In this document: positions 1-5,964 of the stretch, piece after piece
Layout of the letters: every line of letters starts with the position of its first letter
Numbering within the stretch: position 1 is the first letter of the stretch
DNA from: Anaerolineales bacterium
GTDB lineage: Bacteria; Chloroflexota; Anaerolineae; Anaerolineales; E44-bin32
Assembly: GCA_030642885.1 (NCBI GenBank)
Contig: DAOWMX010000146.1
Coordinates: 1-5,964, forward strand
Direction: 5' to 3'
Length of the DNA: 5,964 bases
Notes under the pieces: model-generated
What the model saw: only the letters and a program-made list of their open reading frames with translations
What the model was told of the DNA's origin: nothing
Database searches by the model: none
Translations under genes and position numbers: made by a program

Positions 1-54
1 CTGGATGAGCCAGTAAATCACTCTGGATGGTATGGATTGTTTTACGGAGTTCAA
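1..54 (-). CDS. Possible start of a further downstream gene (partial, runs off the window)
   Basis: After the synthase stop codon, GAGGAG on the minus strand (66 to 61) is followed after 6 bases by a TTG at 54 to 52. That TTG opens a frame to the window edge: MNSVKQSIPSRVIYWLIQ (18 codons). The ribosome site and spacing are good, and the 10-bp gap fits the tight operon. The polar, basic start followed by hydrophobic residues could lead into a membrane segment. Too little is seen to name a family. The same frame is also open upstream inside the synthase gene, and another frame (in line with the synthase after its stop) is open to the edge but has no ATG, GTG or TTG start. This is a tentative call. 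Confidence 0.35.
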   Translation of the reverse strand, partial: MNSVKQSIPSRVIYWLIQ

Positions 55-64
55 ATATGTCTCC

Positions 65-1612
65 TCATCGAAGGCTTTCCACGCTTCCCCCAAAAATGAA
101 GCGCAAGGCGATGGAATTGGTAATTTGCTCAATCGGCGCCAAGTCATCTGTGAAAATGATGCTGGAATCAGGTGTGGGCTGCAAATTTTGGATCGTGCGG
201 TGCAGAATATCCACGAGCAGCGGGTGAGTCTCTTTTGAAACCAGTGCGAGTTCATTTGCGACAAGATTCTCGGGACCCGTTTCCATCATGGTCGCAAACA
301 CGATGGTATTGAATGTATTCGGTACATCCACGACATGAACGCTTGGGAAAACGGCCCCCATCGTTCCTGAGAATGCTTCGATCAAGCGGCGGTCATCCGG
401 CGTCCTCCCGATGTTAATAACAACTACACCGTTGGGCTCAAGATGATCCCGGACTTCTTCGAAGAATTCTCGCGTTGTCAGGTGCCAGGGGATATAGGGA
501 AGCCGATAAGCATCAATACCGATCACCGTATAGTGATGCGCGCTGTGCGTAAGGCCCCAACGTCCATCCGCGGCGATCGGGTTGAGATTGGGCTCTGTCA
601 TATCAAACAAACTGCGCCCCACTTCAATGATCTCCGCGTCAATTTCCCAACCATCAATAGGCACTGGACCGATTACCTCGCTGTATAGTTTCGAGATCGT
701 CCCCGCTGCCAGACCGATTAAACCCAGCCTTTTTACCTCTGTAGCCTCGCCGGGTGGATTGAAGTAGGGCGCGGCCAAGAAATAATCCCATGTGCCGTTT
801 GTTGCAGTCAGGTCGGGTGCATACACCGAATGAATCCCCTGCCCCTCATTCAACAGCAATTGACGAACTCCGTCCCGTTCGATCACCTGGATGTAGTTGT
901 ACGATGATTCCGCTTCAAATATTTGACCCGAACTCGCCTTTATCGGGCCGTCAAGCGTAAAAAATGCCAACCCCGCGAGGGTAATCGGCATCCACAAGTG
1001 AATGAGCGCCTGACGACGGTCGTGCAACGCCAGCCCCAGGAGGGCAACAGCCATCAAGGTGAAACTAAAAAACAGGAAGGTTCGCGCCGTTCCAATGGTT
1101 GGAATCAGAATGAGGACCGGCACAAAAGTTCCGAGTATCGAGCCCATTGTCGAGAGAGCGTAGATCTTACCTGACACGCGGCCGGCATGATCCGTATCCT
1201 CGATGGACAGACGAATTGCAAATGGCGAAATGGTTCCCAAAAGGGTGATGGGAACGCTGAAAAGCACGAGAATCGATAGAAACGACCCCAGCATTAGTCC
1301 GGTTTCTAGATGCTCAACCGCCATCGCCGCTCGCAACAGGACGGGGCGGGAGATGATCGGAACTAATCCTGCGGTGAAGGATGCCCAGAGAATTATCCGG
1401 TAGAAAGGTGTAGGATACGGCCAGCGGTCCGCCCAGCGCCCTCCGAGGAAGTACCCTGCCGTGAGGTAGATGAGGATGAGCCCGATAATGTTTGCCCAGA
1501 CGATGTTGCTCGTCCCGTAGACATTACCCAACAGACGCGAAGCCGTGAGCTCGATGCCCAGTGTGGTCATCCCAGCGATGAAAACTACGATTAATAATAG
1601 ATTCCGCCGCAT
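65..1612 (-). CDS. Membrane protein fused to a spermidine-synthase-like domain
   Basis: This 515-residue protein has two parts. Residues 1-221 form about seven membrane helices with the usual signature of the fused MFS/spermidine synthase group: ELTASRLLGNVYGTS (21-35) and LTAGYFLGGRWADR (50-63). Residues 230-515 form a methyltransferase-fold domain like SpeE: SSYNYIQVIERDG (236-248), a glycine-rich loop GLIGLAAGT (297-304 region), an acidic EID (323-325) in the place that binds the nucleoside of decarboxylated SAM or SAM, GIDAYRLPYIPWHLTTREFF (365-384) with the candidate catalytic Asp367, and the closing FTDDLAPIE (487-495). True spermidine synthases transfer an aminopropyl group from decarboxylated SAM to putrescine. 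Here the DExxYHE-type amine-binding stretch is replaced by NGTWDYFLAAPYF (272-284), and the second acidic residue of the catalytic loop is not seen. Activity on putrescine is therefore doubtful, and the substrate is unknown. It follows the DUF58 gene by 31 bp, probably in one transcript. The family call is secure; the function is not. Confidence 0.9.
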   Translation of the reverse strand: MRRNLLLIVVFIAGMTTLGIELTASRLLGNVYGTSNIVWANIIGLILIYLTAGYFLGGRWADRWPYPTPFYRIILWASFTAGLVPIISRPVLLRAAMAVEHLETGLMLGSFLSILVLFSVPITLLGTISPFAIRLSIEDTDHAGRVSGKIYALSTMGSILGTFVPVLILIPTIGTARTFLFFSFTLMAVALLGLALHDRRQALIHLWMPITLAGLAFFTLDGPIKASSGQIFEAESSYNYIQVIERDGVRQLLLNEGQGIHSVYAPDLTATNGTWDYFLAAPYFNPPGEATEVKRLGLIGLAAGTISKLYSEVIGPVPIDGWEIDAEIIEVGRSLFDMTEPNLNPIAADGRWGLTHSAHHYTVIGIDAYRLPYIPWHLTTREFFEEVRDHLEPNGVVVINIGRTPDDRRLIEAFSGTMGAVFPSVHVVDVPNTFNTIVFATMMETGPENLVANELALVSKETHPLLVDILHRTIQNLQPTPDSSIIFTDDLAPIEQITNSIALRFIFGGSVESLR

Positions 1613-1621
1613 CCTATTGTT

Positions 1622-1625
1622 CTCC
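1622..1625 (-). promoter_or_regulatory. Ribosome binding site of the spermidine-synthase-like gene
   Basis: GGAG on the minus strand lies 9 bases before the ATG at 1612, in the 31-bp gap after the DUF58 stop codon. Its spacing is a little long but it supports this start, which also gives a basic N-terminus (MRRN) before the first membrane helix. Confidence 0.5.
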
Positions 1626-1643
1626 GTGAGCTTTCAGATTCTA

Positions 1644-2975
1644 TCAGGCAATTCGCGGGACGCGAAGAGGACGAGTCGGGGATCCTAAGACCTCTCCTAG
1701 ATTATCGCCATAACTTAGAATTTGTGCCGATATCCCTGACCGTCGTGCGGCCTCAGCGATTGTATGCGAGCCTTCGGGTCCACCGAAACTAGCGGCATCA
1801 AGCAACACGAGCATAGGCTGGCGGCCGGTATGCCGCAGCCTGCGGATTCCTGCGAGCATGTCAGTGTCAACCGATGGTGTAATCAAAATCGCGGTGGATC
1901 CCTGGGGGATTCTTGGACCTTCTATTTTGATCACATCTTGCAGAGACCTCTCGCCTTCAGCATTCAGAACCGCTAATGACTCAAGTAATCGTAAGCGTTG
2001 TGCCTCGCCAGGTTCTGGCTGGATTACCTGGCGCGCCGTACCATAACTGATGAGTCCCACAGCTCGATTGAGCTGCAAAAAATGCATCGCCAGCGAGGCA
2101 GCAGCTGTCACCCCGTACTCGATAGTTGAAGGGGGAAGTTGGAACGCGCCGTCATCTTTTACCTTTGCGGGTTCGTCAGGCTCGTGGAGTTCGAAATGCG
2201 GGGTCAGCGCAGAATCAACAATGATCCAGATTTCTGCCAACGGATCGAGTTCAAATTCCTTAACTATTAATTTCTGCAGCCGTGCTGTTGAACGCCAGTG
2301 GATCCGGCTGAAACTGTCACCGGGCACATAATCACGCACGCCTGCTGCATTCGGTGTGATCTGATGTGTACGCCGTCTCAGCGCTTCACCCCCGGGTAGT
2401 CGTCCGCTCGGGATATAGAATCCCTCGAGCGGTACCGTCATCGGCAAGACAACAACGTGATGGACAGCAGGGATCATTCGTACGCGTGGGAAGATTCCGA
2501 AAGGGTCACTGGAACGCAGCGTCATAGGGCCTAAACGGTAGCGACCCCGGCGTGTGCAAAGTGTCCTCGTCAACCAGCGTCTGGTTTGCCCCCTTCCAAA
2601 CCCGGAAGCCACGGTTACCGATTGATGCGCGCCGACATCAGATGAGTCTCCCAATCCCAATGCGATCGCCACCGTAGTAACTCTGAAACCAGGAAGGTCG
2701 GAGGTATCCGTCGTTTCTACCCATAGCTTGGTGATTCGACTCAGGTTGGAAAGCGTGAAACGCTCGATAAAAAGTTGTCCCACCTGGGAGCGATTTGAAC
2801 GCGGCTCGCGGACAATTGTCACGCCGCGCAATGTTGTCCACGCCCAGATAAAGGCAACAACAAGTAAACCTCCCCAGAGGTATGTCAGGCTATAGAAAAG
2901 GTCTCGTCCGGTAACCCTTGCCCCAACAAGGCTGAGGATGAATAGAGCGAGGATGACGCGTGCACGCGAAAACAT
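1644..2975 (-). CDS. DUF58 domain-containing membrane protein
   Basis: This is a 443-residue protein when started at the ATG at 2975; an in-frame TTG one codon upstream is less likely given the strong ribosome site and TGATG overlap. Two N-terminal membrane helices (about 6-20 and 31-50) are followed by a beta-sandwich region (about 55-180) containing RRGRYRLGPMTLRSSDPFGIF (142-162), a pattern usual in this family. The DUF58 signature follows: GVRDYVPGDSFSRIHW (212-227), RSTARLQKLIVKEFE (228-242), then a vWA-like core strand IWIIVDSA (249-256). The C-terminal part looks like a continued Rossmann-type vWA fold (LITPSVD, LVLLDAA). Family members are partners of MoxR ATPases and often sit in operons for cell-surface or stress functions; the biochemical role is not established. 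The metal-site motif DxSxS appears degenerate here (D254-S-A-L-T258). A charged stretch of about 25 residues follows that strand (HEPDEPAKVKDDG). The next gene starts 31 bp downstream, so co-transcription is likely. Confidence 0.93.
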   Translation of the reverse strand: MFSRARVILALFILSLVGARVTGRDLFYSLTYLWGGLLVVAFIWAWTTLRGVTIVREPRSNRSQVGQLFIERFTLSNLSRITKLWVETTDTSDLPGFRVTTVAIALGLGDSSDVGAHQSVTVASGFGRGQTRRWLTRTLCTRRGRYRLGPMTLRSSDPFGIFPRVRMIPAVHHVVVLPMTVPLEGFYIPSGRLPGGEALRRRTHQITPNAAGVRDYVPGDSFSRIHWRSTARLQKLIVKEFELDPLAEIWIIVDSALTPHFELHEPDEPAKVKDDGAFQLPPSTIEYGVTAAASLAMHFLQLNRAVGLISYGTARQVIQPEPGEAQRLRLLESLAVLNAEGERSLQDVIKIEGPRIPQGSTAILITPSVDTDMLAGIRRLRHTGRQPMLVLLDAASFGGPEGSHTIAEAARRSGISAQILSYGDNLGEVLGSPTRPLRVPRIA

Positions 2976-3922
2976 CAACCAACCTCACCTCCCGGTACAG
3001 GTACCTTTTCGAGTACCTCCTCGATAACATCCACTGCGTCGACCTCGCGAATGCGAGCGGCCGAGCCGACAATCAACCTGTGCGCGAGCGCGGGGACAGC
3101 TAAGGCTTTAACATCATCCGGTAGAACATATTCTCTGCCCAGGATCGCTGCCCGTGCCTGTGATGAGCGGAACAGCGCCAGGCTACCGCGCGGGCTTGCG
3201 CCGAGATAAATTTCCCCGTGCGCTCTAGTCGTTTCAACCAAATCCACAATGTAGCGTTTGATCTCATCTGTAACTGTGATGCTCTTCACAGCATCCTGCA
3301 CCTTTAGCAAATCGGCAATGTCGATCACCTGTTTCAGATCTTCGATTGGGTGGTGAAGCTGCTGATCTGTTAGCATTTGCACCTCATAATGTTTTGACGG
3401 ATATCCCAGGCTGATCCGCAGGAGAAAGCGGTCCATCTGAGCTTCGGGGAGTGGAAACGTCCCCTCATATTCAATCGGGTTCTGCGTGGCTAGGACAAGG
3501 AAAGGCTCCGGTAAAGGGTGAGTTTTTCCATCAACCGTGACTTGATGCTCCTCCATCGCCTCCAGCAATGCGGCTTGTGTTTTAGGCGTGGCCCGATTGA
3601 TCTCGTCTGTAAGTACGATCTGAGCCACGATTGGTCCCTGGCGGTATTCGAATTCGTTTGTTTTCTGATTGAAGATCGAAACGCCGGTCACATCGCTTGG
3701 AAGCATATCAGGGGTAAATTGGATGCGGTTGAATGTGCCGCCAATCGATCGGGCGATGCTTTTAGCCAGCATCGTCTTCCCCGTCCCCGGAACATCCTCA
3801 ATGAGGATATGCCCCTGGCAGAGGAGCCCCGTGATCGTCAAGCGGATCGCATCCGTTTTCCCAACGATTACTTTTTCGACGTTCTCGAGCAGTTGATTGG
3901 TGACATCTTTTATCTCAGCCAT
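2975..3922 (-). CDS. MoxR-family AAA+ ATPase
   Basis: This 315-residue cytoplasmic ATPase has the usual length and all core motifs of the MoxR family. Walker A is VPGTGKT (44-50). Walker B is VLTDEINRA (103-111), with D106 and E107 as Mg-binding and catalytic residues. Sensor 1 is ATQNP (145-149), followed by EGTFPLPEAQMDRF (153-166), where the family's conserved arginine region lies. Sensor 2 is GASPRGS (241-247). A small helical lid domain makes up the C-terminal third. MoxR proteins are chaperone-like ATPases thought to mature or insert partner proteins, commonly a DUF58 or von Willebrand A-type protein encoded next door, as here. The start is set by a strong AGAGGAG site. The TGA stop shares one base with the ATG of the next gene (TGATG), a typical coupled pair. 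It is the first gene after the only sizeable spacer, so it probably heads a transcription unit. The family assignment is very secure; the client is inferred to be the DUF58 protein. Confidence 0.96.
   Translation of the reverse strand: MAEIKDVTNQLLENVEKVIVGKTDAIRLTITGLLCQGHILIEDVPGTGKTMLAKSIARSIGGTFNRIQFTPDMLPSDVTGVSIFNQKTNEFEYRQGPIVAQIVLTDEINRATPKTQAALLEAMEEHQVTVDGKTHPLPEPFLVLATQNPIEYEGTFPLPEAQMDRFLLRISLGYPSKHYEVQMLTDQQLHHPIEDLKQVIDIADLLKVQDAVKSITVTDEIKRYIVDLVETTRAHGEIYLGASPRGSLALFRSSQARAAILGREYVLPDDVKALAVPALAHRLIVGSAARIREVDAVDVIEEVLEKVPVPGGEVG
2983..2992 (-). promoter_or_regulatory. Ribosome binding site of the DUF58 gene, inside the moxR 3' end
   Basis: GGAGGTGAGG on the minus strand is a near-perfect Shine-Dalgarno sequence sitting in the last codons of moxR, 7 bases before the ATG at 2975. 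It favours that ATG over the adjacent in-frame TTG at 2978. Confidence 0.7.
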
Positions 3923-3927
3923 GAATT

Positions 3928-3934
3928 CTCCTCT
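3928..3934 (-). promoter_or_regulatory. Strong ribosome binding site of the moxR gene
   Basis: AGAGGAG on the minus strand lies 5 bases before the ATG at 3922. It fixes the start of the MoxR protein and points to efficient independent initiation at the head of the left block. Confidence 0.75.
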
Positions 3935-3975
3935 GCGATACTATGAAGATGAGTCGCAAGTAAAAGGCGTTATCG

Positions 3976-4005
3976 ATTTTACCTTCTTCCTGTAAATGTT
4001 GACCA
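3976..4005 (-). promoter_or_regulatory. Candidate sigma70-like promoter upstream of the moxR gene
   Basis: On the minus strand, TGGTCA (4005 to 4000, 4 of 6 matches to TTGACA) is followed after 18 bases by TAAAAT (3981 to 3976, 5 of 6 matches to TATAAT). Transcription would begin some 45 bases before the moxR start codon. The position, in the only sizeable gap, supports it. The -35 match is modest and the spacing is slightly long, so this is a tentative call; the moxR block may also be read through from upstream genes. Confidence 0.35.
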
Positions 4006-4045
4006 GCTTCAGTCGTCGCTGGTGTTAATCATACGAGCATCAAGC

Positions 4046-5143
4046 TTATGAGTTAAGCAGCATTACAAGCATTGCGATCCAGAACATCGCATAATTCAAT
4101 GTTTTCCTACGCTTATACTGTACCGCGAAAAGGATGACTGCCAGTACAAGACCGGTTGCCACACGGACAATGCCCAGCGGCTCTCTGAAAGTTGAGTAGG
4201 GGATGAAAAGAAGGGCTAGGCTGTTTGTGAACAACGCCAAAGCGGTAGCGTCTTTTGCCCCATCCCATAGGACTTTCACCGAGCTGGTTAAACCCCAAAT
4301 CGTTGGTAAGACAATCGATGGACCGAGGATAACCAGGAATAAAGCCAGCGCTGGAAGACTTTCTGTACCGATGCGCAGCAATCCCATAAACGGGATCCAC
4401 TCAAATCCCGTAGCCATATCACCGCCACTGCCGATTCCCGGCGATCCGAACGTCCACCATAGCCAGGCTTGCCAGAGTGCAAACAGCGCCCCCCCCGCGA
4501 TCAATGTCCATGTGGACGATTTCGACCTGCGCTGCACAAGATCACTGATCAAAGCTGCCATCCAGAAAAGCACAGTCGTTTCTTTTGCAAAAAGCGCCAA
4601 TCCCAAGGCAACAGCCCCCAGGACAGGTCGATTTCGAAAGCGCCAGAACCACCCCAGGACCACCAACCCGTACGCCAGTGGTTCATGAAGGTCTAACCCT
4701 ACCGAGGCGACAAGACCCACCCACAATCCATAAATCAAGGCATAGTGCGAGGGGTAGCCTCTCTCGACCAAGAATGAGCAAAGCAGCCCGGTAGCCACGA
4801 CAAGCGCGCTGAGGTTCACAAGCAATAGAGACCAGGGGATGAGAGTCGAGTTGCCTCCAACAAGCGCACGCGCCAGGATCGGGTAGAGGATTCGTTGATA
4901 ACGATACGCAGGGACATCAAGATGCTCGGCGACCCTCTGTGGGTTTGGGTCGCGGGCGACATATAAGGCGAATTGTCCGTCGTAACCAGGGGCTCCATCT
5001 GGATCGAGATCGGCGTAACGAGTACCGATCTCCGCTAAGGCAGCGGCGTCCATATTAACAGAGGTCAGGCGCCATAGGATGTAGGCGCTGGAAACGATCA
5101 GGGTGAGGGCCGCAGGCCAGAATGTATTTACTCGTCTCGCCAT
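4046..5143 (-). CDS. Polytopic membrane protein, AZOBR_p60025-like (putative surface glycopolymer / GT-C-like)
   Basis: This is a 365-residue integral membrane protein if started at the ATG at 5143, which gives a basic N-terminus (MARR) followed at once by a membrane helix. The open frame extends upstream to 5257, but that would put a poor, non-hydrophobic 38-residue leader inside the YfhO gene. About eight to ten hydrophobic segments are visible. The first outside loop holds PGYDGQFALYVARDP (52-66) and YRYQRILYPILARAL (80-94). Later conserved-looking patches are DLHEPLAYGL (151-160), FAKETT (185-190) and FREPLGIVR (319-327). From memory, the YDGQ / YRYQRILYP pair matches proteins named 'AZOBR_p60025 family cell surface glycopolymer formation protein'. 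An acidic residue in the first extracytoplasmic loop is also how GT-C glycosyltransferases place their catalytic base, so a sugar-transfer role is plausible but inferred. The overlap with the YfhO gene supports a joint role. There is no clear Shine-Dalgarno before the chosen ATG, in keeping with coupled translation. Confidence 0.78.
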   Translation of the reverse strand: MARRVNTFWPAALTLIVSSAYILWRLTSVNMDAAALAEIGTRYADLDPDGAPGYDGQFALYVARDPNPQRVAEHLDVPAYRYQRILYPILARALVGGNSTLIPWSLLLVNLSALVVATGLLCSFLVERGYPSHYALIYGLWVGLVASVGLDLHEPLAYGLVVLGWFWRFRNRPVLGAVALGLALFAKETTVLFWMAALISDLVQRRSKSSTWTLIAGGALFALWQAWLWWTFGSPGIGSGGDMATGFEWIPFMGLLRIGTESLPALALFLVILGPSIVLPTIWGLTSSVKVLWDGAKDATALALFTNSLALLFIPYSTFREPLGIVRVATGLVLAVILFAVQYKRRKTLNYAMFWIAMLVMLLNS

Positions 5144-5964
5144 CGTATGAAGAGAAATAATGCTAGAATCCAGGCGGGAAGGCTCATTGCGGCACCAAGC
5201 CAGAATGAGCTTGGTCGATAATAGAAGTCCACTGTATGTGCCCCTTGCGGCACCCATACTCCACGGAACAAATAATCTGCTTGGAAGAGCTCAGCTTCTG
5301 CGCCATCCACACGAACGCGCCAACCTGGAACCATGACATCCGAGAGGACAAGCCAGGCGCCGCCTGATGTCGTTACTTCGATCTCAACCCGATTCGGATC
5401 CTGCCCTTCAAGGATGTTAAAGGAACCGCCATGCTCCCCTTGAGGGAGGGATGCGGAGCTTGTTTCAAGGACGACCTGGTCATCCAGGTTGAAGGATGGA
5501 TTGATAACGATTTGAAGTGCATCGTCAGCGCTGGAGACAGAAACAGCATTCGGGACCAACCTCACCCGGGTTGAGCCATCGACGGGTGTGTAACGAACCG
5601 CTTGTAAATCTCCGGACACTTCAGACGCCAGCCAGGCGACATCCATCAATTGGAAAAGACGCTGCTGATCCGCCGGGGGTAGCGTGTCAAGAACATCTAT
5701 CCATGTCATATACCGCTCGGGAACAAAGGGGTCGAAGTTATTCGCCGAGGGTACGCTGTCAAGCATCGTTGTATTCGGTATGCCGATATCACGGACGACC
5801 CGCCAGTCAATCCCCGGGTCAAATGTGTCGAAACGGTGGGCTTGAGAGAATTTCAGCGCATACTCCAAATCGGCGTTCATATATAGGCGATGAGTACGGC
5901 CAAACGCGGCGACGGTTGCTGCTTCTCCATCATATACTTCCTGCGAAATTGATGGGTTCAAACC
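5128..5964 (-). CDS. YfhO-family membrane protein, C-terminal part (5' end outside window)
   Basis: The reading frame is open to the window edge, so only the last 278 codons are seen; the TTG at 5961 is an internal Leu rather than a credible start. The visible part is mostly soluble and beta-rich. Near its end it carries a motif typical of YfhO-type proteins: a strand ending LVLSD, then PGWRVRVDG (about residues 212-220 counted from 5961), then FRGVWVPQGAHTVDFYYRP, and one final hydrophobic helix (about 254-272) with a short charged tail, RWRDE. Known YfhO proteins are long polytopic membrane proteins linked to glycosylation of lipoteichoic acid or other surface polymers, and they resemble GT-C glycosyltransferases; the catalytic membrane part would lie outside this window. 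The TAA stop lies 16 bp inside the next gene, which suggests translational coupling. The family call is fairly secure from the C-terminal pattern; the substrate is unknown. Confidence 0.8.
   Translation of the reverse strand, partial: GLNPSISQEVYDGEAATVAAFGRTHRLYMNADLEYALKFSQAHRFDTFDPGIDWRVVRDIGIPNTTMLDSVPSANNFDPFVPERYMTWIDVLDTLPPADQQRLFQLMDVAWLASEVSGDLQAVRYTPVDGSTRVRLVPNAVSVSSADDALQIVINPSFNLDDQVVLETSSASLPQGEHGGSFNILEGQDPNRVEIEVTTSGGAWLVLSDVMVPGWRVRVDGAEAELFQADYLFRGVWVPQGAHTVDFYYRPSSFWLGAAMSLPAWILALFLFIRWRDE

Larger units (their letters stand above)
3923..4045 (-). other. Intergenic spacer between the membrane-protein block and the moxR operon
   Basis: This 123-bp spacer is the longest gap in the window and the only place where a promoter for the moxR-DUF58-synthase genes fits. 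It holds a candidate promoter, a strong ribosome binding site and one weak inverted repeat (CCAGC/GCTGG arms, 10-base loop, 4003-4022) with no T-run after it. No convincing small gene or intrinsic terminator is visible. Confidence 0.6.

Noticed and set aside
2638..3072. Two short minus-strand open frames overlapping the DUF58 and moxR genes (2638-2841 and 2890-3072)
   Set aside because: Both are out of frame inside strongly supported genes and show no conserved pattern or ribosome site.
3518..3946. 142-codon open frame on the plus strand
   Set aside because: It is antisense to the well-supported MoxR ATPase gene, has no recognisable motif, and fits a codon-bias shadow.
4003..4022. Inverted repeat CCAGC/GCTGG as a transcription terminator
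   Set aside because: The arms are only 5 bp, the loop is 10 bases, and no T-run follows on the minus strand, so it is not a convincing intrinsic terminator.
4203..4688. 161-codon open frame on the plus strand
   Set aside because: It lies wholly antisense to the YDGQ membrane protein gene. Its translation is rich in Pro, Arg and Ser with no domain pattern, and it looks like a shadow of the real gene.
5144..5257. N-terminal extension of the YDGQ membrane protein to a start at 5257
   Set aside because: It would overlap the YfhO gene by 130 bp, and the added 38 residues show no signal or family pattern. The ATG at 5143 gives a normal basic N-terminus before the first helix.

Overview
All genes supported in this window lie on the minus strand, so the region reads from high to low coordinates. 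It carries the 3' part of a YfhO-type membrane protein gene, four complete genes or near-certain genes, and possibly the first codons of one more gene at the left edge. Base composition is moderate and looks even throughout. Coding density is very high, with gene overlaps or short gaps. No transposase, tRNA, rRNA, CRISPR array or phage gene is visible.

The organism appears to be a bacterium. The MoxR/DUF58 pair is widespread. The seven-helix membrane domain fused to a spermidine-synthase-like domain, close to YfhO-type and 'YDGQ' polytopic membrane proteins, suggests an environmental Chloroflexota (Anaerolineae-like) genome. This is an impression from family distribution, not something the sequence proves.

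Right block (5964 to 4046): the C-terminus of a YfhO-family protein (extracytoplasmic beta-rich domain plus final membrane helix) overlaps by 16 bp a polytopic membrane protein that resembles the AZOBR_p60025-type 'cell surface glycopolymer formation' family. The two probably act together at the membrane in lipid-linked sugar transfer or surface glycopolymer assembly.

A 123-bp spacer (3923 to 4045) separates this block from the next one. It holds a plausible sigma70-like promoter and a strong Shine-Dalgarno sequence.

Left block (3922 to 1): a MoxR-type AAA+ ATPase is followed by a DUF58 protein joined to it by a TGATG stop/start overlap. After 31 bp comes a membrane-anchored spermidine-synthase-like protein. 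A possible TTG-started gene begins 10 bp after that and runs off the window. MoxR and DUF58 are commonly a chaperone/insertase-like pair, often followed by a TgpA-like transglutaminase. Here the next gene is instead a fused membrane/aminopropyltransferase-like protein whose polyamine-binding signature looks lost. That makes it the most interesting gene in the window. Nothing here amounts to a clearly new system.
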